From positions 1 through 7,947 of the forward strand of contig CAYFNI010000101.1 of assembly GCA_964344495.1 (NCBI GenBank): a DNA stretch of 7,947 bases. Direction: 5' to 3'. The notes under the pieces are model-generated. The model made no database searches, was not told where the DNA came from, and saw nothing but the letters and a program-made list of their open reading frames with translations. The translations under genes were made by a program, and so were the position numbers. The stretch comes from UBA6136 sp964344495 (GTDB taxonomy: Bacteria; Pseudomonadota; Gammaproteobacteria; Methylococcales; Methylococcaceae). Position 1 is the first letter of the stretch. The number at the start of each line of letters is the position of its first letter. This document shows positions 1 to 6,258 of the stretch, piece by piece.

Positions 1-427
1 TGCGCCGGATCTGGAAGCAACGCCAGGCCTCCTCGGTCGGCTGCCCCGCCGCATGCAGGATCAGCGATGTCACCGAAAAGACGTCGTCCTGCTGCAGCGG
101 CACGATCAGGGGCGCAATGAAATCGACGTCCGGTCGTACGTCGGAGTTCAGAAAAATAAGGCAGTCCCCTCCGGCCACTTCGACCCCGGTGTGGACAGCG
201 TCGGCGAAACCACGATTGACCGGATGACGTATGGCCCGGACGGTGGGAAATTCGCCCGTCAACACCTCGAAACTGTCATCGGCGGAGGCATCGTCGACCA
301 CAATGACCTCACAGCTACCGGGATAGGCTTCGGCGGAACGCAGGACACTGGGCACATTGGCGCGCAACAACTCGGCGCCGTTGTAGTTAGGGATGATGAT
401 CGAGACAGAAGGCCATTGATTAGCCAT
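1..427 (-). CDS. Family 2 glycosyltransferase, N-terminal part (C-terminus beyond window edge)
   Basis: The reverse strand encodes at least 142 residues with no stop before the window edge, so the gene is partial. The N-terminus shows the GT-A (GT2) nucleotide-sugar fold: a VSIIIPNYNG first strand (residues about 8-17), a VIVVDDASADDS nucleotide-binding segment, an NRGFADAVHTG helix and a FLNSDV motif in the position of the metal-binding DxD. It probably transfers a sugar from a nucleotide donor to a growing surface glycan at the cytoplasmic face; the donor cannot be read from this part. I chose the ATG at 427 because GGAG (complement of 434-437) lies six bases upstream. An in-frame ATG at 439 would add four residues but places the GGAG inside the gene. 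The start overlaps the end of the upstream ligase-like gene by 8 bp, implying one operon and coupled translation. Confidence 0.88.
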   Translation of the reverse strand, partial: MANQWPSVSIIIPNYNGAELLRANVPSVLRSAEAYPGSCEVIVVDDASADDSFEVLTGEFPTVRAIRHPVNRGFADAVHTGVEVAGGDCLIFLNSDVRPDVDFIAPLIVPLQQDDVFSVTSLILHAAGQPTEEAWRCFQIRR

Positions 428-1610
428 ATCGAACTCCATGATCCTGCGACCGCAGGTAGACCAGCGTCGCACCCAGAAGCAGACTGAGCGGCAACAGGTT
501 ATGACGCGAAAAGAACGGAATGGCGAAGAAGGTGACCCCCCACTCCGCCGTCAGTGCGGCGAGCAACATCAAGCCCAGTTGCCGTCCCTGAGCATTTGGA
601 CTTCGCCGTACCGCCCGAATCAACGCGCCGTACCACAACACATGTCCGGCGAGAACCAACAGCACGCCCATAAACCCCGAACTGTAGAGGATCTCTTTGT
701 AATAGTGGTGGGGAAAGGAGAAAAGCCACAATTCAGGTGGGTCAAACGTATTTTTATATGTGGCATAGAAGTGGCCAAATCCGTGCCCGAACACCCATTG
801 CAGTGCCGAACTGGCGGACTGAAGGACATCAGTGTTGCGCCAGATCACCCACCGCTCGTCCTGATCGAAATGGGTTACAAAGTCATCGACCCGGTTGGCC
901 ATCTCAAATTGGCGGCTGGCGTACAGTCCGGCAACCGCCAACAGAAGCCCGGCCAGACCAAACCAGCGCCGCCTACCGCGCAGAAAAGCGATCAGACTGA
1001 GCGACATCAGCAACACCGCCACATAACCCGGCCTTGACTGCGTCGTCAGCAACAGCCAGAAATCCGCTGCCAGAGCCAGCATCAGCGCAGCCCTGAAAAC
1101 ACCCCGTTCCCGAAACAGCAAATAGATGATGACCGGCAGCAGCATCGCCGCAAACTGAGCCAGGTAATGGATGTTGGAAAACCAGCCCGTGCGCAGATGA
1201 GGCTGCTTGGGGCCACCCGCCAGCAAAACCCCCACATGGACGGCCACGAACAGCAACATGAGCCAGGTACCGTGCCGGACGAAACTGGCCCGCAGGTGGC
1301 CGGTCGCCGACAGCAACAACATGGCCGTCACCGCCAGCAGCATGGATAGCAGTTCCCGAGCGGCGGGCGCAGCGGCGTCGTATCCCGCCATCAGCACCCC
1401 CGGCACCAACAGTGCAACACTGAGTCCGCACAACCACCAGAACGGCGCCTCGAACACGTTTCTACGGCCTTGATCCAGCAGCAGTGTCAGGCCCACACCC
1501 AGTCCACAGAGGATCAATGCAAGTTCATACGTGCCCCGCCCCAACAGTTCGGAGAGCACAAACCCGTAAACACCGGCGGCGAGAATCCAGAAACTCAGCC
1601 TGCGCATCAC
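420..1610 (-). CDS. O-antigen ligase / polymerase-like membrane protein (WaaL/Wzy_C family)
   Basis: This 396-residue, strongly hydrophobic protein has about twelve predicted membrane spans: nine between residues 5 and 231, then a polar loop at about 232-310, then three more to residue 386. This is the layout of O-antigen ligases (WaaL) and related Wzy polymerases, which act at the periplasmic face on undecaprenyl-diphosphate-linked glycans. Family-like signatures are TTQSRPGYVA (189-198, the SRG-like motif), a RWVIW segment starting the big loop, GHGFGHFY (275-282) and PHHYYKEILYSSG (300-312), whose histidine pair matches the conserved catalytic-loop histidine region. Ligase and polymerase cannot be separated by eye. 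Translation may begin at GTG 1610 or the adjacent ATG 1607; neither has a good ribosome binding site. The downstream GT2 overlaps its 3' end by 8 bp, supporting a glycan-assembly role. Confidence 0.85.
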   Translation of the reverse strand: MMRRLSFWILAAGVYGFVLSELLGRGTYELALILCGLGVGLTLLLDQGRRNVFEAPFWWLCGLSVALLVPGVLMAGYDAAAPAARELLSMLLAVTAMLLLSATGHLRASFVRHGTWLMLLFVAVHVGVLLAGGPKQPHLRTGWFSNIHYLAQFAAMLLPVIIYLLFRERGVFRAALMLALAADFWLLLTTQSRPGYVAVLLMSLSLIAFLRGRRRWFGLAGLLLAVAGLYASRQFEMANRVDDFVTHFDQDERWVIWRNTDVLQSASSALQWVFGHGFGHFYATYKNTFDPPELWLFSFPHHYYKEILYSSGFMGVLLVLAGHVLWYGALIRAVRRSPNAQGRQLGLMLLAALTAEWGVTFFAIPFFSRHNLLPLSLLLGATLVYLRSQDHGVRYG

Positions 1611-1642
1611 GCTACAACGACAAAAGGATGGAAAAGTTCGCC

Positions 1643-1648
1643 ATCATA
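1643..1648 (-). promoter_or_regulatory. Possible -10 element for the ligase-like/GT2 operon
   Basis: Read on the minus strand, 1648-1643 is TATGAT, one mismatch from the sigma-70 -10 consensus, located 32 bases before the GTG at 1610. No good -35 box lies at the expected spacing (the best candidates around 1666-1672 match poorly), so this is only a candidate. If real, the leader would be about 25 nt and the inverted repeat at 1657-1688 would overlap the -35 region. Confidence 0.25.
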
Positions 1649-1655
1649 ACCTACC

Positions 1656-1689
1656 CTTGTCGGATCCACTGACGACTGAATCCGACCAC
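1656..1689. repeat. Imperfect inverted repeat in the divergent intergenic gap (possible operator or leader hairpin)
   Basis: Arms GTCGGATCCA (1659-1668) and TGAATCCGAC (1677-1686) are inverted copies with one mismatch, separated by 8 bases. The outer seven base pairs are perfect. The element lies between the divergent ligase-like gene and the plus-strand GT2, ending about seven bases before the GTG at 1694. As DNA it has the symmetry of a dimeric regulator site; as RNA it could fold and cover the translation start of the GT2. There is no T-tract, and at a gene start it is unlikely to be a terminator. The function is inferred from position and symmetry only. Confidence 0.4.
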
Positions 1690-1693
1690 GTGC

Positions 1694-2650
1694 GTGTCCT
1701 CCACCCCTCCCTTTTTCACGGTCTTCATCCCCACTTTTAACCGTGCACATCTGTTGCCCCGTGCGTTTCAAAGCATTGAGGCACAAACCTTTCGGGATTT
1801 TGAAGTCCTGATCGTCGACGATGGCTCGACCGACAACACGGGTGATCTGGTTCAACAGTGGGCGCAGACGGTCCCCTTTTCCGTTCGGTGCATTCAGCAG
1901 ACCAATCAGGGCAAATATGCAGCCCACAATGCCGGCGTTCATTTCGCCCTCGGCCAGCTTTTTTTCCTGCTGGATTCCGATGATCGACTGCTGCCGAATA
2001 CCCTTGAGCGCATTCACGCCCACTGGATGGCCATACCCGCCGCCGATCGAGATCGGTATGCCGGCGTCGAGGGGCTGGTCGAGAGCATGGACGGTCAACG
2101 CCTGCTGACCGACCCCTACCCGCAAAGCCCACTCGACACGCATTTTCTCGACACGCAATACCGGCTCCACATCGGCGGTGATAAAAAACATGCCATCGTG
2201 ACCGAGATTTTGCGGCACTACCCTTACCCGATTTTTCCGGGTGAGCGGCACGTCCGCGACTCCATCACCTGGAAGCGCTGGTCACACCGTTACATCCTGC
2301 GCTGCGTCAACGAGTCCTTTCAACAGGTCGAATATCAACCCGACGGGCTGACCGCCAACCGCTTTGCGGCCCGCATGAGCAGCCCGAGGGGGTTCCAGCT
2401 GTTCTATCGGGAAGACATCACGCTGCACCGAGCCTGGCTGAGCCGCCGGCAATTACGCCGCAGCACCATTGACTTCATTCGCTTCTCGTTGCATTGCGGA
2501 GAAGGCTTCGTCGCCCAGGGACGACAGGTTGGCTTCAACCCGCTGTGGATGGCACTTTTTCCGGCCGGCGTTGTACGATGGTCGATCGACCACTATCGCC
2601 TGCGGTTCAAAGGCGGTCAGCACCCCAACAAGATCAAGATAAAAAACTGA
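1694..2650 (+). CDS. Family 2 glycosyltransferase
   Basis: A 318-residue GT-A glycosyltransferase. Visible motifs are FTVFIPTFNRAHLLPRAFQS (residues 8-27), VDDGSTDNT (41-49, uridine/nucleotide binding), NQGKYAAHNAG (71-81) and LLDSDD (92-97), the metal-binding DxD equivalent. The second half (about 170-222, with YPYPIFPGERHVRDSITW and VEYQPDGLTAN) resembles a GT2 subgroup often found in polysaccharide clusters, in which the acceptor-side acidic residues sit in a GE(K/R)-V segment. The C-terminal 70 residues are basic and end in KIKIKN. It probably adds one sugar to a lipid-linked glycan on the cytoplasmic side. GTG 1694 is the only reasonable start before the first conserved strand; no clear ribosome binding site precedes it. 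Its TGA overlaps the next gene's ATG by one base, and a run of seven T (1959-1965) and several A-runs make it look more AT-rich than the genes that follow. Confidence 0.9.
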   Translation: MSSTPPFFTVFIPTFNRAHLLPRAFQSIEAQTFRDFEVLIVDDGSTDNTGDLVQQWAQTVPFSVRCIQQTNQGKYAAHNAGVHFALGQLFFLLDSDDRLLPNTLERIHAHWMAIPAADRDRYAGVEGLVESMDGQRLLTDPYPQSPLDTHFLDTQYRLHIGGDKKHAIVTEILRHYPYPIFPGERHVRDSITWKRWSHRYILRCVNESFQQVEYQPDGLTANRFAARMSSPRGFQLFYREDITLHRAWLSRRQLRRSTIDFIRFSLHCGEGFVAQGRQVGFNPLWMALFPAGVVRWSIDHYRLRFKGGQHPNKIKIKN

Positions 2651-2652
2651 TG
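2641..2652 (+). promoter_or_regulatory. In-phase A AAA AAC slippery heptamer at the GT2 stop / GT4 start overlap
   Basis: The last GT2 codons read ATA AAA AAC TGA, so the heptamer A AAA AAC (2641-2647) is in the X XXY YYZ phase required for -1 frameshifting and is followed directly by the zero-frame stop. After a -1 slip the ribosome would read CTG then ATG of the next gene, in its own frame, giving a GT2-GT4 fusion of about 690 residues. The downstream ATG has no clear Shine-Dalgarno sequence. I see no strong stem at the 5-9 base distance usual for a stimulator; a CCACA/TGTGG hairpin (2688-2701) is about 40 bases away. TGATG reinitiation is the simpler explanation. Confidence 0.35.
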
Positions 2653-3768
2653 GCAACCGACCTCGCAGTCTTTCTGGCAACCTCCGGCCACAGCGGTGTG
2701 GACCGTTTGGCGCGCAACCTGATTCCGGCGCTGGCGCGGCGCGGCTACAGCATCGACCTGCTCAAGGTTCGCAACCATGGCCCCCATCTCGATGACTGCC
2801 CGGCCGGCGTTCGCGTCATCGACCTCGGCACCCGGCATGTCTATTCCAGCCTCGGAGCCGTCGCCCACTATCTGCGCAAGAACAATCCCCGCGCGATGTT
2901 CTGCGACAAGGACCGCGTCAACCACACCGCCCTGCTGGCGCGGGCGATGGCCGGTGTGTCGACCCGCCTGACCCTGAGCATGGGCACCACGGTGTCAATC
3001 GATCTGGCCCACCGGGGCGCATTGCATCGCCTCAAGACACGCCTGTCCATGGGCTGGCTCTACCGTCTGGCCGATAATGTCATCGTCACGTCCGATGGCG
3101 TGGCTGACGACATGGCCCGCTACACCGGCCTGCCCCGGCACCTGATCAATGTCGTCCCCTGCCCGATCATTCCGGCCCATGTGTTCGAAGGCCCGTTTCC
3201 GACGCCCGACCATCCCTGGTTCAGCGACAACGGCCCCCCCATCATCATGGGCCTCGGCGAACTGGGCAGCCGCAAGGATTTCGTTACCCTGATCCGGGCC
3301 TTCGCCCAGATTCGCCCCGAATTTCCCTGCCGACTGATGATCATCGGCCGCGGCCGCGACCGGGAGCGCTTGCTTGCCACCGCCCACGAACTGGGCGTGG
3401 CCGATGCCTTTGAACTGCCCGGTTTTGTCGACGCCCCCTACGCCTGGCTGGCCCAGGCCAGCCTGTTCGCCTTCACCTCCCTGTGGGAGGGACTGGGCTT
3501 CGCCCTGATCGAGGCGCTGGCGGTCGGTATCCCCTCGGTGTCGACCGACTGCCCCAGCGGCCCGCGCGAAATCCTTGGCGACGGTCGTTATGGCCCCTTG
3601 GTGCCGGTAGGCGACCATGCCGCCCTGGCCCAGGCCATGCTGCAGACCCTGCGTCACCCGCTGCCCAAGGCAACGCTGCAGGAAGCGGCCTGGCCGTACG
3701 AAATCGAACGCGCTACCACCGCCTACGCCGAGGCGCTGGGATTGGGCCAACCGAGCGCCGCCCGGTGA
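2650..3768 (+). CDS. Family 4 (GT-B) glycosyltransferase, first of a tandem pair
   Basis: A 372-residue retaining GT-B glycosyltransferase. The N-terminal Rossmann half has a TSGHSGVDR loop (11-19) in the place of the usual glycine-rich GTGG motif. The C-terminal GT4 domain (about 195-365) shows GELGSRKDF (203-211), LMIIGRGRDR (229-238), LPGFVD (256-261) and the EX7E motif in WEGLGFALIEAL, with E280 and E288, followed by VSTDCPSGPREIL. These residues hold the nucleotide-sugar donor. The position of the usual GRL arginine is occupied by E204, while the following lysine (K209) is kept. I start it at ATG 2650, overlapping the GT2 stop by one base (TGATG), because conserved sequence begins right there; the frame stays open upstream but only as an out-of-frame shadow of the GT2. 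It is clearly paralogous to the next gene. The sugar donor and acceptor are unknown. Confidence 0.92.
   Translation: MATDLAVFLATSGHSGVDRLARNLIPALARRGYSIDLLKVRNHGPHLDDCPAGVRVIDLGTRHVYSSLGAVAHYLRKNNPRAMFCDKDRVNHTALLARAMAGVSTRLTLSMGTTVSIDLAHRGALHRLKTRLSMGWLYRLADNVIVTSDGVADDMARYTGLPRHLINVVPCPIIPAHVFEGPFPTPDHPWFSDNGPPIIMGLGELGSRKDFVTLIRAFAQIRPEFPCRLMIIGRGRDRERLLATAHELGVADAFELPGFVDAPYAWLAQASLFAFTSLWEGLGFALIEALAVGIPSVSTDCPSGPREILGDGRYGPLVPVGDHAALAQAMLQTLRHPLPKATLQEAAWPYEIERATTAYAEALGLGQPSAAR
3538..3564 (+). repeat. 27-bp exact direct repeat, copy 1 (in first GT4)
   Basis: This stretch encodes VSTDCPSGP, just after the EX7E motif, and is identical base for base to 4680-4706 in the second GT4 gene, 1142 bp away. 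It marks the best conserved part of the duplicated gene pair and is a possible substrate for recombination between the two copies. Confidence 0.85.
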
Positions 3769-4901
3769 CTCAAGGCCAACCGCCCGCCCCAGCCCGGCTG
3801 GCCCTCGTTGTCTCCTTCTCTGGCACGGGTGGCGTCGAAGGCAACATCTTCAAGCTGATTCCGGCCCTGCTGGAAGCCGGCGTCGCGGTGGATCTGCTGG
3901 GCATCTTCAAGATGCCGATCCCCGCCGCGCTGCAGTTCCAGCACCCGCACTACCGGCTGATGGATCTGGGGGTCACGCATTCGATGCTGATCACCCCGGC
4001 CCTGATGCGTTACCTGAAGGCCAATCCGGGCGTTCCACTGCTGGTCGCCAAGGACCGCGCAATCCGCATGGCAATTCTGGCGCGTGCGCTCAGTGGCGCT
4101 CGAAACCGGCTGGTCGGACAGCTCAACACCCATTTGTCGGCCGCGCTGGCCGGCAAGCCGGCGCTGCAGCGCTGGTGGCGGACCTGGCCGATGGCCTGGT
4201 TCTACCCGAAGATCGATGCGGTCGTGGCGGTCTCGCAGGGCGTCGCCGAGGACACCCACCGCCTGACCGGCCTGCCGCTGGAACGCCTGCCCGTGATCCG
4301 CAACCCGGTCATCAATCAGGCGCTGTTTGACCTCAGCCGGGCACCGGTCGAGCACCCCTGGTTTCAGGATCCGCAGGTACCCGTCATCCTGGGTGCGGGA
4401 CGCCTGACGCGGCAGAAAGACTTCCCCACCCTGATTCAGGCCCTGGCGCGCGTCCGGCAACAGCGCCCCTGTCGGCTGGTCATCCTGGGCGAGGGCCCGG
4501 ACCGCGCGGCACTGGAGCAGCTGACCGCAGGCCTGCAGGTGCAGGATGCTGTCTGGCTGCCGGGACACGTCGACAATCCGTATGCCTACATGCTCCGCTC
4601 ACGGCTGTTCGCCCTCTCCTCCCGCTGGGAAGGGTCCGGCAATGTCCTGACTGAAGCCATGGCGCTGGGCGTCCCGGTCGTGTCGACCGACTGCCCCAGC
4701 GGCCCGGCCGAGATGCTGGAGCAGGGTCGTTTCGGACCGTTGGTACCGGTCGGCGATGCCGATGCGCTGGCGCAGGCCATCCTGCAGACACTCGAGCAGC
4801 CGCTGCCGCCCGACACCCTGCAGTCCGCCGTGACCGACTACCGCGTCGAGGTCAGCGCCCGCCACTACATCGGGGTCCTGGGCCTGACGCCCGGCGCCTG
4901 A
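3765..4901 (+). CDS. Family 4 (GT-B) glycosyltransferase, second of a tandem pair
   Basis: A 378-residue GT-B glycosyltransferase. The N-terminus has VVSFSGTGGVEGN (15-27), the canonical glycine-rich donor/acceptor loop. The C-terminal half has GAGRLTRQKDF (210-220, with R213 and K218 as likely phosphate contacts), LVILGEGPDR (238-247), LPGHVD (265-270) and the EX7E motif in WEGSGNVLTEAM with E289 and E297, then VSTDCPSGPAEML. The preferred start is GTG 3765, which overlaps the previous stop by three bases (GTGA). Conserved sequence starts about ten residues later and there is no Shine-Dalgarno sequence, so expression probably depends on reinitiation. The frame is open upstream to 3483, but that part is a shadow of the first GT4. 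It aligns along its length with the first GT4, especially over KDRxxxxAxLARAxxG and the last 100 residues, indicating duplication followed by divergence. The exact sugar is unknown. Confidence 0.92.
   Translation: MTQGQPPAPARLALVVSFSGTGGVEGNIFKLIPALLEAGVAVDLLGIFKMPIPAALQFQHPHYRLMDLGVTHSMLITPALMRYLKANPGVPLLVAKDRAIRMAILARALSGARNRLVGQLNTHLSAALAGKPALQRWWRTWPMAWFYPKIDAVVAVSQGVAEDTHRLTGLPLERLPVIRNPVINQALFDLSRAPVEHPWFQDPQVPVILGAGRLTRQKDFPTLIQALARVRQQRPCRLVILGEGPDRAALEQLTAGLQVQDAVWLPGHVDNPYAYMLRSRLFALSSRWEGSGNVLTEAMALGVPVVSTDCPSGPAEMLEQGRFGPLVPVGDADALAQAILQTLEQPLPPDTLQSAVTDYRVEVSARHYIGVLGLTPGA
4680..4706 (+). repeat. 27-bp exact direct repeat, copy 2 (in second GT4)
   Basis: Identical to 3538-3564 and in the same reading phase relative to the protein. 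The codons on both sides diverge (CGC versus GCC directly after), so identity is limited to this core plus scattered matches further downstream in the segment encoding GPLVPVGD. Confidence 0.85.
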
Positions 4902-4923
4902 CGGTTTCGACCTGATCGCGCGC

Positions 4924-6177
4924 ATGTCTGCCGAGTCTGCCCCCCTTGCCATCATCGGCGCGGGCCCGGCCGGCCTGATGGCTGCCGAAATCGCCTCCGC
5001 CGCCGGCCATGCGGTCACGGTCTACGACGCCATGCCGTCAGTCGGCCGTAAATTCCTGCTGGCAGGCAAGAGCGGCCTCAACCTGACTCATGCCGGCAGC
5101 CTTGAACACCTGCTGGCGCGCTTCGGCCCGCAGCGCGACCGGCTGGCATCCAGCCTGACCGCCTTTGACGGCGCCGCCGTTCGCGCCTGGGCGGCGGGAC
5201 TCGGCATCGACACCTTCGTCGGCAGTTCCCAACGCGTGTTTCCGCTCGAAATGAAGGCCGCCCCGCTGCTGCGGAGCTGGCTGCGCCGTCTGCGGGCGCA
5301 AGGCGTCAGCCTGCAGATGCGCCACCGCTGGACTGGCTGGAACCCTGCCGGCGAGTTGTGCTTTGACACACCGCACGGCAGCCTGACCGTCCGCGCCGAA
5401 GCCGTGATCCTGGCCCTGGGCGGCGGCAGCTGGGCGCGGCTGGGTTCAGACGCAGCCTGGGTGCCATGGCTGCGGGCGGCCGGGCTGACGGTGCACCCGC
5501 TTCGGCCGGCCAATGGCGGCTTTGAACGACCCTGGAGCCCCCCTTTTGCCGACCGCTTCGCCGGCGCCCCGGTCAAGCCGGTCGCGGCCTGGCTCCAGCA
5601 CGGTGCCGATGCGTCAACGCCGGTCCGGGGTGAATTCGTCATCACCCGACACGGCATAGAAGGGAGTCTCGTCTACGCACTTGCGGCCGGACTGCGCGAT
5701 CAGATCGAGACCCAAGGCTACGCCGAACTGTGGCTCGATCTGGCGCCTGATCGCACTCAGCACGCGCTGACCGCCGCCCTGCAACAGGATCGCCGCGGAC
5801 AGTCGCTCAGCAACACCCTGCGTCGCCGCTGCGGATTGAGTCCGGTCAAGAGTGGGCTGCTGCGGGAAAACCTCGGGGCGGAGTGTCTGGGCGATGGCAC
5901 GCGGCTGGCGGCAGCGATCAAACGCCTGCCGGTGCGACTGGCGGCGACCCGGCCGCTCGACGAAGCCATCAGCAGCGCCGGCGGACTGGCCTTCGACGAG
6001 CTGGACGCGCAGTTCATGGTGCGCCAGCGGCCCGGGCTGTTCTGTGCCGGAGAAATGCTGGACTGGGAGGCGCCGACCGGTGGCTACCTGCTCACCGCCT
6101 GTCTGGCCACCGGCCGCACCGCCGGTCTGGGGGCCGTCGCCTGGCTCGATGCCCGACGTGCGCCGCACTCGGCCTGA
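4924..6177 (+). CDS. FAD-dependent flavoprotein, HI0933/YhiN-like (PP_4765 type)
   Basis: A 417-residue soluble protein with an N-terminal dinucleotide-binding fold: LAIIGAGPAGLMAAE (8-22, GxGxxG) followed by VTVYDAMPSVGRKFLLAGKSGLNLTH, where GRKFLLAGKSGLN is the signature of the HI0933/YhiN flavoprotein family. A second FAD-contacting stretch, LALGGGSWARLGSDAAW, follows near residue 165. The C-terminus has FCAGEMLDWEAPTGGYLL (about 373-390), which closes the FAD site and is what I associate with the PP_4765 subgroup (TIGR03862). The length is normal for the family and all visible motifs are intact. The substrate and physiological role are not established. ATG 4924 is directly before the FAD motif; no strong ribosome binding site is visible. 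The 22-bp gap after the second GT4 permits cotranscription, but no functional link is apparent. Confidence 0.9.
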   Translation: MSAESAPLAIIGAGPAGLMAAEIASAAGHAVTVYDAMPSVGRKFLLAGKSGLNLTHAGSLEHLLARFGPQRDRLASSLTAFDGAAVRAWAAGLGIDTFVGSSQRVFPLEMKAAPLLRSWLRRLRAQGVSLQMRHRWTGWNPAGELCFDTPHGSLTVRAEAVILALGGGSWARLGSDAAWVPWLRAAGLTVHPLRPANGGFERPWSPPFADRFAGAPVKPVAAWLQHGADASTPVRGEFVITRHGIEGSLVYALAAGLRDQIETQGYAELWLDLAPDRTQHALTAALQQDRRGQSLSNTLRRRCGLSPVKSGLLRENLGAECLGDGTRLAAAIKRLPVRLAATRPLDEAISSAGGLAFDELDAQFMVRQRPGLFCAGEMLDWEAPTGGYLLTACLATGRTAGLGAVAWLDARRAPHSA

Positions 6178-6201
6178 CTGGAGATGGCGGGCAGGCTCGG
6201 G

Positions 6202-6207
6202 TATAGT
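6202..6207 (+). promoter_or_regulatory. Possible -10 box upstream of the broken adaptor gene
   Basis: TATAGT matches the sigma-70 -10 consensus at five of six positions and stands in an otherwise GC-rich 81-bp gap, about 50 bases before the ATG at 6259. A convincing -35 element at 16-18 bases is not seen. If functional, it would give a leader of about 45 nt and would still transcribe the remains of the adaptor gene. Confidence 0.35.
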
Positions 6208-6258
6208 CGAACTCCCGTGCTGTCCGGCCTGGGCCCCCGCCTTCGTCCCATTTCGCTG

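Noticed and set aside
438..1037. Plus-strand open frame of 199 residues opposite the ligase-like gene
   Set aside because: It is Gln/Arg/Pro-rich, without recognisable domains, and antisense to a membrane protein with convincing topology and motifs.
2494..2649. Upstream extension of the first GT4 reading frame inside the GT2 gene
   Set aside because: The residues are an Arg-rich out-of-frame reading of the GT2 and the conserved fold starts at the ATG at 2650. It is kept only as the landing frame for the possible -1 slip.
2995..3750. Minus-strand open frame of 251 residues opposite the first GT4
   Set aside because: Composition is typical of an antisense shadow and the plus strand has clear GT4 motifs throughout.
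3483..3764. Upstream extension of the second GT4 reading frame inside the first GT4
   Set aside because: The extra 94 residues are an out-of-frame reading of the first GT4's C-terminus; GTG 3765 fits the start of homologous sequence.
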